A stretch of DNA of 64,000 nt, taken from a virus. Positions 49,483-58,365 of the stretch are shown in pieces. A model generated the notes under the pieces. The model saw only the letters and a program-made list of their open reading frames with translations, was not told the origin of the DNA and did not search any database. Every line of letters begins with the position of its first letter. Within the stretch, counting starts at the first letter, position 1. The DNA is taken from IMG/VR virus record IMGVR_UViG_3300010938_000950, positions 62,001-126,000 of that record. The stretch is one strand, 5' to 3'. A program made the position numbers and the translations under genes.

Positions 49483-49910
49483 TGGCAACAACAGTTAGAA
49501 CAACTAGAACATTAACCATGCCCGATATGTCGGACAGGTACCCAAGCAACAATCCTCCTGACGGCTATATTATTACTTTTAGTGGAGCCGATGGTTATTA
49601 TTTAGCTAAACCATTGTCTAGAATTTTAGCAATTAGTAGTCCAACTTCTCCATATACTCCAACAACTGAAGATGTTGTTTTAGTTCCAAATCACGTTGGT
49701 GTTTTTACAATTAATTTACCACTTGGTCAAACTCCTGGAAAAACTTTTTATATTAAAGATTTTGGTGGGGTTGCAGCAGCCAATAACATATTGGTTTCTG
49801 GAAACGGTAATAATATTGATGGCGCACCAAGCCAAACAATTACTTCAAATTTCGGTGGATTACAGGTAATTTGGAGTGGGGCCAGTTGGGCAATTATTTC
49901 GAACATCTAA
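49482..49910 (+). CDS. Small fibre-tip protein with shared trimer domain
   Basis: A 142-residue protein starting on the last base of the 46534 stop codon. The C-terminal ~85 residues ('INLPLGQTPGKTFYIKDFGG', 'SGNGNNIDG') are the same domain found twice in the collagen-like fibre (21444) and once at the C-terminus of the 49979 protein. The N-terminal part contains two 'DGY' motifs. It probably acts as a separate tip or adaptor of a fibre. Confidence 0.7.
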   Translation: MATTVRTTRTLTMPDMSDRYPSNNPPDGYIITFSGADGYYLAKPLSRILAISSPTSPYTPTTEDVVLVPNHVGVFTINLPLGQTPGKTFYIKDFGGVAAANNILVSGNGNNIDGAPSQTITSNFGGLQVIWSGASWAIISNI

Positions 49911-49978
49911 TATCTTCAAAATTCTACGCATTTAGAATAACGATAATCTAATAAAGAGACATCTCTCTAGGAGATTCT

Positions 49979-52900
49979 ATGGCAATACAGTACTATATGC
50001 GAGCCTACAATACAACTTTGTCCCAATATGTGGACTGGGTTGTAAATGATGCGCCAGACAGTATAGGAACTTTTTCTGGTTACCCAACTAACCAACTAGT
50101 CAATATTACTGTTAATAGAGTAGTACAGTCAAAAGTTGAGAATTTTCTAAAACCGAACCAATCTTTAGGTGGTACGGACGGCCTCTTCTTCCACGTTAAT
50201 AGTTACGATTGGCGAAATGCTGTTACCCCTATTCCCCCTCCTACCAGCTATACTGGTTTTCAGATTGAAAGAGGCGTAAATTTCGTCTCTAATATTACAT
50301 CGGCCTCCAATACTGCACCTATTACGATTACGACATCTTCCAATCATAATTTAGTAACTGGCCAAATTGTAACTATTAATGGAGTTTCTGGTAACGTAGC
50401 CGCTAATGGTAGCTGGCCCATTGTAGTTACTGGTTTAACCACTTTTACCCTAACCGGTTCTGTAGGTTCAGGAAATTCTGTTGTTGGTGGTAGTGTTTTT
50501 ACTCCGAGAGATATGTCTTCCCTTATTTGGGATGAACTGGGTGATATCTGGAGATTTGTTTTAAATACCAATGGTGATGGAACTTCTCTCGGAGCATCAC
50601 AATCTCTCAGCGTTAATAATCTACTTGTTGATGGTTTTCTGGCCCTTGGTTCTGACCCGGCTGATACTGGAATTATCAGAATTCCAAATAATCAATATAT
50701 CTTTTCTGAATCTAATCCAAGTGGAACTGATGTTCAACTAATTGGCGCTGATTTATTTAATAGAATTAAACTCGGAAGTACAGTAACTGATATTGTTTAT
50801 ACTCCAGGTGTTGTAGTAGTTGATGGATACGTGCAGCATGATGGAACTAGTGGAAATATCGCTGCTTCAACTGGATTTATTCGTGAGCAAAATAATACGA
50901 CCATAGTTGCATTCAAGAATGTTAATCAGTCATTTTCTGACATAGCGGCATTATCATCAAATTCATTTAATAATATAGTAATAGGCGATACAGTTAATAC
51001 GGGCACCATTCATAATACAGCCAGTGGTGTATTTAATATCACCGCTGCCACTGCCGCTAGTCCAGTTCAGATTACAGTATCTGCTCCAACTACTTTCGTT
51101 ACCGGACAAAGTGTTACGATCAATGGAATCACTGGTACCATCGGAACCGATCCAACTAATGGATTAAATGGTAAAACATTTGCAATTGTAGTATTGAGCC
51201 CAACTCAATTTACACTTACTGGATCTAACGGTACGGGATTAGCTTACACCAGTGGTGGTACAGTCACTACAAATAACGTTCATTCATTCCAGGTAGGTGG
51301 AACAACTCAAGTCGAAATTGGTGCTCCTTTTGTTAGATTTCCGTCTGGAATTACTTCACCATTCATCTATCAGCTTCCGGCTGCCCCAAGCACTAGCGGA
51401 CAAAATCTAACTATTCAATCTCAGAATGCTGGATTAGGCGGATCCAACGGTGGTAATTTAACTCTAACAACCGGTACTGGTACAACTAATGGTATCATTA
51501 ATTTACAGACTGGTGGAGTAACTAGAATAACATTAAGCGATACAACCGAAACTCATATTCATCAAATAATTACATTTGCTAATACTGTCGCTAACCCAAT
51601 CATTACCCAAAATACCGCAACTGCTGCTGCTGGTACTACGCTAACTGTACAGGCACAAGCAACTTCATTAGCCGCTTCTGCTGGCGGTAATTTAGCACTC
51701 AGCTCTGGAGCTGGCACATCTCAGTCTGGAAATGTATTCATTCAAACTGGAGGAACTACACAAATTGTTGTTTCCCCTTTGACTATCGCCCCAAGTGATG
51801 CAACTTTCGGTCCACCAACCAGCGGAACAGTTATCATTAAAGGCAATTTAGAAGTTCAAGGAGCAATGACTACCGTAGAAAGTACGGTTGTTGATATAAT
51901 TGGTAGAGTCATCCACGCTAATTGGGCAGATCCAATTGGATCTCCAAACGTTGCTCGTCCAACACAAAATGTTGGCTATAGCATCCATAGAGGCAACGTA
52001 GGTGGCCAGCCACGTGATGGTGCTGCTTGGATATGGACTGAAGGCGCACTTGATGGCGGAGCCGATGGTTATTGGAGAGCTGTAACTATCCATGGTGATG
52101 GCTATGGAACTGATAACTTCAATATTACAAACTCTATAAGTGCTGTTGGAGTAATGGGCAATGACTTTGTTGCAAGTTCTGACCCTGCACCTGTTTTAGG
52201 TTATATTGCCGCTAGTGGAAGTTTGAGAACAGCTAATAATGTTCCAGTAGCTGTTTCTAGAGACATCACAGCAACCACAACGGTCACCGCAGCCTCAAAC
52301 TTAGCTACGCTGCCTCAAGGAACTATAAACGTAGTTTCAACTGCTGCATTTACTACCTCTGGAACATTGCTAGTTCTATCATCAACTGGTGTTCAAACTA
52401 TTACCTATACTGGTACGACCGGAACAAGTTTTACGGGATGTGTTGGTGGTACTGGTACAATTATTACAGGTAGTATTGTTGGTCAAACTAATAATAGCAC
52501 TACTATTGCTGCTCCATCCAACGGACAAATACTTCCTCAAGGAACAATTAACGTAGTTTCAACCACCGGATTCCCTCAAGCCGGAACTCTGCGCATTTAT
52601 ACCACTACTAGCACGGGTGGTATTCAGAATGTGTCGTACACAGGTACCACTGCTACCAGCTTCACCGGATGTACTGGCGGTACCGGAACTCTAAATACTG
52701 GAAATATTGTAACTAGTATTCCTGCAACTGGAACTCAAGATTTAGTCCTACTGGGAACTGACTTCGGTAATCGTATTCTTCATGGAGCGCCAACCAGTAA
52801 TGCTGGTCATATCTTTAATACGACCACTGGATCTATTTATGACTTCCAGATTAATAGTGTATCTCAGGTTCAACTAAGGGGTGATACTGACGTAGATACA

Positions 52901-54673
52901 TTCACTAAGACTATTACTATTGCCCCAACAGTCAGTAATCCAAAGATTTATCAGATAGTCCGTCCAGACACTGGAGCCAATAATGGCTTCAACATGATGC
53001 TCCATGCTCAAGATGGACAGCAACAAACTGGTGCCAATGCTAATAACAATGGTGGTTTGTTAATTCTATCTTCTGGTACTGCAGGTACTGGAGGATCTGG
53101 TGCTGCTGGTACTGATGGTTACGTAGATATCAGAACTGGTGTAACTACTAAGATTAGAGTATTCCCAACAGATGCTGCTCCGCCTGGTCCAAGCACTAAC
53201 GATAATAGTATTCTCTATTTTGAAAATCTATTTAGAGTAGATACTGCACAGCTTACCCCACTATTTAGACAGGATGACACGGCAACCGCTACTGGACAGT
53301 CTTACACTATTCAGGCACAGAATGCAACCACTACAGGTGGCGCTCTAGTATTAACTTCCGGAACTGGTGCAACCACTGCTGGTGATGTTCAAATTAGAAC
53401 AGGTGGTGTTGATAAGGTAATTGTTCATCCAACGTTTACTGAATTTAGGGATACGGCAGAGGCGTTGCGTGTCACTCCAGTTTCTGCTGGTACTACACAG
53501 ATTACCTACGCAGCCACTGTAACATCTGCACAAATTAACCAGACTCAAACAGCTTCCACACCAAGCGCTCCGATGACCATTCAGTCTCAGGTTACAACTG
53601 CGGCATCAGGTCAGGGCGGAAACCTAATTCTAATTGCTGGTAACGCAACTGGCACTACTTCCACTGGCGGTAATGCTATATTAACTTCCGGAACTGGAAC
53701 AACAGTTGCTGGAAATACTCAGCTACAAACTGGTGGTGTTGATCGTGTTGTTGTACATCCAACATTTACGGAGTTTAGAGATGCCGCTGAAGCTGTACGC
53801 ATTACTCCAGTTTCTGCCGGCACCACACAAGTTACATTTGCATCCACAGTAACTGCTGTTTCTTTCAATCAGACTGCAACAGTTGGTGCTACAGGCGCTC
53901 CTTGGACAATCCAAGCACAAGCCGGAGCTTCAGGAACTGGTGGAGATATCTCTATCATTGCAGGAAATGCTACTACAACAGGTGGAGACGCCATTATTAC
54001 ATCTGGTACTGGTGCTACAGCCGGAAATGTTCAACTACAAACTGGCGCGGTAGATCGTGTAGTAGTTCACCCAACATTTACTGAATTTAGAGATACCGCT
54101 GAAGCTTTGCGTGTCACCCCGGTATCCACTGGCACCACTTCTGTTCAGTTTGCATCAACTGTATTATCTTCCAGAATATTCCAAGCAGACCTAACTACTG
54201 CTAGTGGAGTTGGAGCAACTCTGACTGTACAAGCTCAGAATGAAACTGGTGCAACGTCTACCGGCGGAAGTTTGAATCTAACTTCTGGAACTGGTACTTT
54301 GATGGATGGGTACACCAACCTACAAGCTGGTGGCTCCACCGTTGCAAGTGTCCATACTGATAAGTTTATCTTTGCCAAAGGATGGAGAAGAAACGTATCT
54401 ATGATCTCCAGCAGTGGAACGTACAATGTTTTGGATATGGACGATTATATTGCGGTAGTCAGCTTGTCTGCGGCATTCCAAATCAATTTACCAGCTTCTC
54501 CGATGATAGGCGATACATACGAAGTCAAAGACACCACCGGAAATGCAGTTACTTTCAATATCACCATATCTGGTAACGGTAAAAACATTGACGGTGCTGG
54601 TACATTTGTACTCACTCAAGCATACGCATCTGCCGCCTTTACATACACTGGTACGCAGTGGAGTGTGACATAA
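49979..54673 (+). CDS. Giant tail fibre protein
   Basis: A 1564-residue fibre, the largest gene here. It contains two FCCH-like modules (about residues 105-170 and 350-425), stretches of 'LQTGG...R' beta repeats, the block 'SGTVIIKGNLEVQGAMTT' which often precedes a fibre shaft, two TINV modules (FTGCVGG and FTGCTGG, about 760-910), and three long repeats with 'VHPTFTEFRD' (53390-54330). The last ~65 residues are the trimer domain 'INLPASPMIGDTYEVKDTTG', as in 21444 and 49482. AGGAG lies 5 nt before the ATG. A long tail fibre or tail spike role is inferred. Confidence 0.8.
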   Translation: MAIQYYMRAYNTTLSQYVDWVVNDAPDSIGTFSGYPTNQLVNITVNRVVQSKVENFLKPNQSLGGTDGLFFHVNSYDWRNAVTPIPPPTSYTGFQIERGVNFVSNITSASNTAPITITTSSNHNLVTGQIVTINGVSGNVAANGSWPIVVTGLTTFTLTGSVGSGNSVVGGSVFTPRDMSSLIWDELGDIWRFVLNTNGDGTSLGASQSLSVNNLLVDGFLALGSDPADTGIIRIPNNQYIFSESNPSGTDVQLIGADLFNRIKLGSTVTDIVYTPGVVVVDGYVQHDGTSGNIAASTGFIREQNNTTIVAFKNVNQSFSDIAALSSNSFNNIVIGDTVNTGTIHNTASGVFNITAATAASPVQITVSAPTTFVTGQSVTINGITGTIGTDPTNGLNGKTFAIVVLSPTQFTLTGSNGTGLAYTSGGTVTTNNVHSFQVGGTTQVEIGAPFVRFPSGITSPFIYQLPAAPSTSGQNLTIQSQNAGLGGSNGGNLTLTTGTGTTNGIINLQTGGVTRITLSDTTETHIHQIITFANTVANPIITQNTATAAAGTTLTVQAQATSLAASAGGNLALSSGAGTSQSGNVFIQTGGTTQIVVSPLTIAPSDATFGPPTSGTVIIKGNLEVQGAMTTVESTVVDIIGRVIHANWADPIGSPNVARPTQNVGYSIHRGNVGGQPRDGAAWIWTEGALDGGADGYWRAVTIHGDGYGTDNFNITNSISAVGVMGNDFVASSDPAPVLGYIAASGSLRTANNVPVAVSRDITATTTVTAASNLATLPQGTINVVSTAAFTTSGTLLVLSSTGVQTITYTGTTGTSFTGCVGGTGTIITGSIVGQTNNSTTIAAPSNGQILPQGTINVVSTTGFPQAGTLRIYTTTSTGGIQNVSYTGTTATSFTGCTGGTGTLNTGNIVTSIPATGTQDLVLLGTDFGNRILHGAPTSNAGHIFNTTTGSIYDFQINSVSQVQLRGDTDVDTFTKTITIAPTVSNPKIYQIVRPDTGANNGFNMMLHAQDGQQQTGANANNNGGLLILSSGTAGTGGSGAAGTDGYVDIRTGVTTKIRVFPTDAAPPGPSTNDNSILYFENLFRVDTAQLTPLFRQDDTATATGQSYTIQAQNATTTGGALVLTSGTGATTAGDVQIRTGGVDKVIVHPTFTEFRDTAEALRVTPVSAGTTQITYAATVTSAQINQTQTASTPSAPMTIQSQVTTAASGQGGNLILIAGNATGTTSTGGNAILTSGTGTTVAGNTQLQTGGVDRVVVHPTFTEFRDAAEAVRITPVSAGTTQVTFASTVTAVSFNQTATVGATGAPWTIQAQAGASGTGGDISIIAGNATTTGGDAIITSGTGATAGNVQLQTGAVDRVVVHPTFTEFRDTAEALRVTPVSTGTTSVQFASTVLSSRIFQADLTTASGVGATLTVQAQNETGATSTGGSLNLTSGTGTLMDGYTNLQAGGSTVASVHTDKFIFAKGWRRNVSMISSSGTYNVLDMDDYIAVVSLSAAFQINLPASPMIGDTYEVKDTTGNAVTFNITISGNGKNIDGAGTFVLTQAYASAAFTYTGTQWSVT
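53390..54330 (+). repeat. Three long tandem repeats in the giant fibre (about 330 and 312 bp)
   Basis: The segment coding 'VHPTFTEFRD(T/A)AEA(L/V)R(V/I)TPVS' recurs at about 53426, 53756 and 54068. The spacing is 330 then 312 bp (110 and 104 codons). Each copy runs on into 'T(I/V)QAQ/TIQSQ' and 'SGTG(A/T)T' strands. DNA similarity is visible, so the duplication is fairly recent. The outer ends are approximate. Confidence 0.7.
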
Positions 54674-54688
54674 AGATAAGGAATAACT

Positions 54689-55894
54689 ATGGCTTATAAT
54701 GTAACAGTTGTTGGACAATCCAGTTTAGATGCTTTTGGAAGAAGTAGGGTTTCTAATCCAACCACCATTTTCGATAGCAAACAATTGTTTGATGGAAGAA
54801 CCATATTCTGGTCAACTTCTACGGCGACTGGTGCATCGATTACTTTTGATGGTTATAGGGCATCTAGTACTTTATCCGTAACCAGCTCTGGTGGTTCCGA
54901 AGCTATCAAACAAACAAAAAGACGCTTTAATTACAGCCCTGGCAAATCTTTGCTTATCATGAACACATTTGTGATGGGCACATCTGCTTCTGGTACACGA
55001 AAAAGAGTTGGTTATTTTGATGCCAACAACGGAATTTTCTTTCAAGACAACGGTGGTACTAAATCTATGGTTCTGAGAAGCAGTGTGTCTGGCAGTCCTA
55101 GTGATACGATTGTTAACCAGGCAAACTGGAATATTGACAAGATGGATGGCACGGGAAGCAGCGGAATTACTCTTGATATTACCAAGGCTCAAATTCTATT
55201 TATTGATCTAGAATGGCTAGGAGTTGGCGCTGTAAGAGTAGGCTTTGTAATTAATGGGCTAGTTCACTATGCTCACCAATTTTTAACTGCCAACGTTGGC
55301 ACCTCCGTGTATATGTCTTCCCCTAATTTGCCAATTAGATATGAGATTACAAATACAGGTGCCGGTGGTGCAAGTTCATTAGAACAAATTTGTAGTACTG
55401 TAGTTGTAGAAGGAAATACGCAATCAGAAGGTATGCTATTATCTGCTGATAGAGGAGCTACCGCACTGGCCTCTGTTGATAATGCTGCCCTATATCCTCT
55501 AGTGTCCATAAGATTAGATAACACTAAACCTGGCGCAACCATTACTCCAGCACAATTAAGTGTATTGGCAACTACAGCGGGCGTAGATTTTAAGTGGGCT
55601 TTAGTACTCAATCCTACTATTGGTGGGTCTGATGCCGCATCCTGGACTTCTATTCCTAACAGTGCAGTGCAGTATGATGTTAGTAGAACAATCACTAATA
55701 CAGTAACAGGTGGTACTGTCATCGCATCGGGGTATGGTAACGATGCTGCAGCCATCACAGCTAACTTTAGTACCGTACTTACATTAGGATTAAGTATAGC
55801 GGGCGTATCTGATCAATTCGTGCTGGCCGTACAGAAAATTGGAGCGGGTACTGATTCCTTCGTGGGAGCTATATCCTGGCGCGAGTTTGAATAA
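54689..55894 (+). CDS. Phage structural protein (fibre/baseplate-associated), 'DAFGRSRVS' family
   Basis: A 401-residue beta-rich protein. The start 'QSSLDAFGRSRVSNPTTIFD' and 'YSPGKSLLIMNTFVMG' are the kind of sequence found in a conserved structural family of large and marine phages, whose exact place in the virion I do not know. There are no repeat modules. It is last in the plus-strand fibre run, and its stop abuts the stop of the convergent DHFR gene. Confidence 0.65.
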   Translation: MAYNVTVVGQSSLDAFGRSRVSNPTTIFDSKQLFDGRTIFWSTSTATGASITFDGYRASSTLSVTSSGGSEAIKQTKRRFNYSPGKSLLIMNTFVMGTSASGTRKRVGYFDANNGIFFQDNGGTKSMVLRSSVSGSPSDTIVNQANWNIDKMDGTGSSGITLDITKAQILFIDLEWLGVGAVRVGFVINGLVHYAHQFLTANVGTSVYMSSPNLPIRYEITNTGAGGASSLEQICSTVVVEGNTQSEGMLLSADRGATALASVDNAALYPLVSIRLDNTKPGATITPAQLSVLATTAGVDFKWALVLNPTIGGSDAASWTSIPNSAVQYDVSRTITNTVTGGTVIASGYGNDAAAITANFSTVLTLGLSIAGVSDQFVLAVQKIGAGTDSFVGAISWREFE

Positions 55895-56410
55895 TTATTT
55901 CTTGATTTTCTCGTAGATAACAACCATTGCCTTTAGGTCTGGTTTTTCTGGGGCTAACATTAGTGTCTGTTTGGCAATAAATTCTAGCGGATTGATCCAT
56001 GGAAATCTGGCAGCTTCTTGACCATACGACACATCTATCCAATTAGGCACGATAGTCAAATGAATTTCATCCGCAAATTCCATGCCAGCTTCATAAATAC
56101 GTTCCCCTCCTACAATCCAAACGTCTTTGCCATTGTCACAGGTATCTAACGCTTCCGGCACTGAGGCAAATACTTCGATGCCTTCATGATTAAGAACACC
56201 AAGTCCGTTAGCTAGTCGGCTAATAACAATATTTCGACGGTTTGGTAATGGTCTGCTACCAATTGATTCAAAAGTCTTCCTCCCCATAATAATGGTAGAA
56301 TTTTTTGTTTTACTGGCGAATAGCTTCATGTCTTCCGGATAATGCCACGGTAGTTTGCCATCTAATCCAATGTAGCCATTCTGACTAACAGCAGCGATCA
56401 TTTTAATCAT
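55895..56410 (-). CDS. folA: Dihydrofolate reductase
   Basis: A 171-residue DHFR: 'IAAVSQNGYIGLDGKLPWHYPED' region (56329-56404) with the folate-binding Asp/Glu loop, 'TIIMGRKTFESIG' (NADPH-binding), 'RRNIVISR', and 'VWIVGGERIYE', the conserved GGxxxY turn. It regenerates tetrahydrofolate and pairs with thymidylate synthesis. The neighbour is ThyX, which makes dihydrofolate less directly than ThyA, so the pairing is slightly unusual. GAGG lies 7 nt before the ATG. 9 nt separate it from thyX. Confidence 0.92.
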   Translation of the reverse strand: MIKMIAAVSQNGYIGLDGKLPWHYPEDMKLFASKTKNSTIIMGRKTFESIGSRPLPNRRNIVISRLANGLGVLNHEGIEVFASVPEALDTCDNGKDVWIVGGERIYEAGMEFADEIHLTIVPNWIDVSYGQEAARFPWINPLEFIAKQTLMLAPEKPDLKAMVVIYEKIKK

Positions 56411-56419
56411 CTGATTACC

Positions 56420-57067
56420 TCATCCAAAAATCTTTTCTTTAGTCCACCCAAAAGCTTCTAAAGACATATTAAATGATCCTGTCTCATATGTTTGTTGTAG
56501 CATGGTCTTAGCTAAATTAGCCACTTCAAGTTGGGCGCCATCTTCATTGCGCAGACCCTGGAAATGCATAAAAGAGCGGAAATTAAACATAACGTCTGCT
56601 GTTAATTGGTGGCAGTATGGTAGATAGAAACGAGCGCTTTCCTTAGCTCGTTTTCTGCTGTATCCCTTAGCTACTAGTCTTTCTAGGGTATCATGGTATT
56701 TCTTGAAAGATTCTTTATAATGCTGGAGAAGCAGTACTTGTTCATCTTCTGGCCAATCAATTGGTACATATCCTTTTTCTTCTTGTAGTTTCTTATATCT
56801 TGCCGACTCTCCATTGACTGATACCCCAATTCTATGTTTTAGGATATGGATGTGTGTGGCAATATCAGTGGTTACTAAAAAGTGTAGAGAAGACTTCTCA
56901 AATGGAGTATGATGACCATTTTGAGCTAGCATAGTTAACAGCTTATCCATACGTCCACGTTTTTCCTCGGTTAGGTCACGGGAGGTTGAAGTCCAAGCGG
57001 AGAGCGCATGCGTCTCATCAGAGCCGTAAAAACCTACTAGCTCTACTTTATTATCATAGTCTTTCAT
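56420..57067 (-). CDS. thyX: Flavin-dependent thymidylate synthase
   Basis: A 215-residue ThyX that makes dTMP from dUMP with FAD and methylene-tetrahydrofolate. The ThyX motif is 'KHRIGVSVNGESARY' (77-91): the usual first Arg is Lys, and one extra residue lies between HR and Ser compared with RHRxxSxNxxSxRY. 'FLVTTDIATHIHILKH' and 'RFYLPYCHQLTADVMFNFRS' supply the other nucleotide and flavin contacts. With NrdJ, DHFR and the IMPDH/GMPR-family enzyme it gives the phage control over nucleotide pools. Confidence 0.93.
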   Translation of the reverse strand: MKDYDNKVELVGFYGSDETHALSAWTSTSRDLTEEKRGRMDKLLTMLAQNGHHTPFEKSSLHFLVTTDIATHIHILKHRIGVSVNGESARYKKLQEEKGYVPIDWPEDEQVLLLQHYKESFKKYHDTLERLVAKGYSRKRAKESARFYLPYCHQLTADVMFNFRSFMHFQGLRNEDGAQLEVANLAKTMLQQTYETGSFNMSLEAFGWTKEKIFG

Positions 57068-57075
57068 GTATTATC

Positions 57076-57720
57076 CTATTGTTTAGCTGCAATCATTAAT
57101 TCAGAAATCAATTTATTCAAAGCAGGATCCGAGATAGATTCGGGTTTTCCTTCTTTGATGTTGGTGGCTTCAATCGCAAATCGTGCTTCTTCACCAAATG
57201 GCATCATCCAATAATACGACGAGTTCTTGAAGTTTTTAGCGTAATGGGGGCCAGAAAATCCAGGATCTATACCATAAAGTTCATAACCAACTCTCATACT
57301 CACAAAATAAGCTCGTCTTTCAAAAGCCGCACGAAATGGAGCTGGCCAGGGCAACAAGCATAGCAGTGCAAGGGGCACTACAATTTTCCATGTCAACACA
57401 AATAAGAGTAATAGCATCGGTAATGCCAGAATTTGTGGAAACAAATAGCCAAGTTTGAATGGTGCTGAGCCTACTCTTTTTTCATCGTAGATATGGACGC
57501 ATTCATGTATGAAAATTTCAGAGGCGGAAGGTCTGGCGGTGCTTGCCTCATTTGGCCAGTAAATAGTTTCTCCGATAGTAGTGACAAATGATGTCATGAA
57601 TGTCGGATTGAAAAACATTAACTTACCCAACAATTTCATCAACGGATCTTGATCTTTATATTTGATTTGTAGATTTGGGAAGTAAGTTTGAGCTTTTGTT
57701 ACTAGTTCGTCAAACGCCAT
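57076..57720 (-). CDS. Membrane protein with HExxH metallopeptidase-like motif
   Basis: A 214-residue protein from the ATG at 57720 (a GTG at 57726 overlaps the previous stop and is an alternative). 'EIFIHECVHIYDEKR' carries HExxH (His72, Glu73, His76), the zincin signature. It is followed by two hydrophobic stretches ('ILALPMLLLLFVLTW', 'IVVPLALLCLLP'), a hairpin that would anchor it in the membrane. A downstream third ligand cannot be fixed by eye. It may be an inactive or structural relative, or a true membrane protease acting on envelope or phage proteins. Confidence 0.6.
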   Translation of the reverse strand: MAFDELVTKAQTYFPNLQIKYKDQDPLMKLLGKLMFFNPTFMTSFVTTIGETIYWPNEASTARPSASEIFIHECVHIYDEKRVGSAPFKLGYLFPQILALPMLLLLFVLTWKIVVPLALLCLLPWPAPFRAAFERRAYFVSMRVGYELYGIDPGFSGPHYAKNFKNSSYYWMMPFGEEARFAIEATNIKEGKPESISDPALNKLISELMIAAKQ

Positions 57721-57722
57721 AT

Positions 57723-58025
57723 TCACCCTATTTCTTTAACTATAATTTCATCTGGTAAAAAACCGAAGGTAGACGGTTTAAAAGGAATATCCTTAAACCC
57801 TCCTGCTTTTGGGTTGATAATGAGCCGCCATCCCATCAAATAATTATTACACACGTCATATCTGCAATCTTCAGTTTCGAATATGATTCCACTGTAATCT
57901 TTGCATGAATACTTCTCGTATTCAAATTTAGTTGGGTAAAGAAACATATAGTTTCCTAACTGACATGCCGTACAATCTTTGTGGGTTTCAAGAAATACTG
58001 CAAGTTCTTTTTCTAAACTTTCCAT
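57723..58025 (-). CDS. Hypothetical Cys-containing protein
   Basis: A 100-residue protein. The ATG at 58025 has GGTGG about 8 nt upstream; a GTG at 58037 is in frame. Several Cys ('HKDCTACQLGNY', 'YSCKDYSG', 'EDCRYDVCNNY') could bind metal, but the spacing fits no motif I know. It overlaps the small membrane-protein gene by 38 nt in another frame. Function unknown. Confidence 0.5.
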   Translation of the reverse strand: MESLEKELAVFLETHKDCTACQLGNYMFLYPTKFEYEKYSCKDYSGIIFETEDCRYDVCNNYLMGWRLIINPKAGGFKDIPFKPSTFGFLPDEIIVKEIG

Positions 58026-58167
58026 AGAACAATCCACCTATAAATCCAGCAACGCCAGCCACAAAACCTAGCCAGCAACCAAATTTTACACCAGAATAGA
58101 GCGCTTCAGCCATGACCAGCCCAAAGAACATCCAGGCTAGTGATTTCCATAATTTGCATCTGTTCAT
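57988..58167 (-). CDS. Small two-helix membrane protein (59 aa)
   Basis: A 59-residue frame, MNRCKLWKSLAWMFFGLVMA at the start. Two hydrophobic helices (about 9-22 and 30-48, the second with Gly spacing 'GFVAGVAGFIGGLFYG') are followed by a basic end 'KFRKRTC'. The start overlaps the stop of the 58164 gene as ATGA. The size and topology fit a small phage inner-membrane protein such as a holin-like or superinfection factor, but there is no proof. The 3' end overlaps the next gene. Confidence 0.55.
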   Translation of the reverse strand: MNRCKLWKSLAWMFFGLVMAEALYSGVKFGCWLGFVAGVAGFIGGLFYGKFRKRTCSIS

Positions 58168-58358
58168 TTCTTATCAAAGAAATACTTATAATCGGCAAAG
58201 GAAAAGTAACCGAATGGCAATAAAAGCGCGCCTAGTGTAACTGGAACAATTGCTGGTAGGCCCTCAGCAATAGACCAAACAAGACCACTAATTAAAGCAA
58301 CATTTGTAAGTGCTGTTGCCGAAGCCGTAATAATTTTAATAGTTTTTGCAGTATCCAT
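58164..58358 (-). CDS. Small membrane protein (64 aa)
   Basis: A 64-residue protein from the ATG at 58358, which has GAGG five bases upstream; the frame opens earlier at 58385, inside the IMPDH/GMPR-like gene. Two hydrophobic segments ('ALTNVALISGLVWSIA', 'IVPVTLGALLLPFGYFSF') and a charged end. The neighbouring 59-residue gene also has two helices, so the two may work as a pair. Function unknown. Confidence 0.6.
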   Translation of the reverse strand: MDTAKTIKIITASATALTNVALISGLVWSIAEGLPAIVPVTLGALLLPFGYFSFADYKYFFDKK

Positions 58359-58365
58359 AATAACC

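Noticed and set aside
49961-49975. ATCTC/GAGAT hairpin over the Shine-Dalgarno of the 49979 gene.
   Set aside because: Only 5 pairs with the Shine-Dalgarno partly in the loop; too weak to claim control. A 6-bp repeat at 49921-49938 is similarly marginal.
29547-54673. Repeats as a CRISPR array or diversity-generating retroelement.
   Set aside because: The repeats are coding, of protein-module length and diverged; there are no short identical repeats with spacers, no reverse transcriptase and no template/variable pair in the window.
55890-55910. Palindrome AATAATTATT at the convergent end of the 54689 gene and DHFR as a bidirectional terminator.
   Set aside because: All A/T with no GC stem or following T-run; it is expected by chance in AT-rich DNA.
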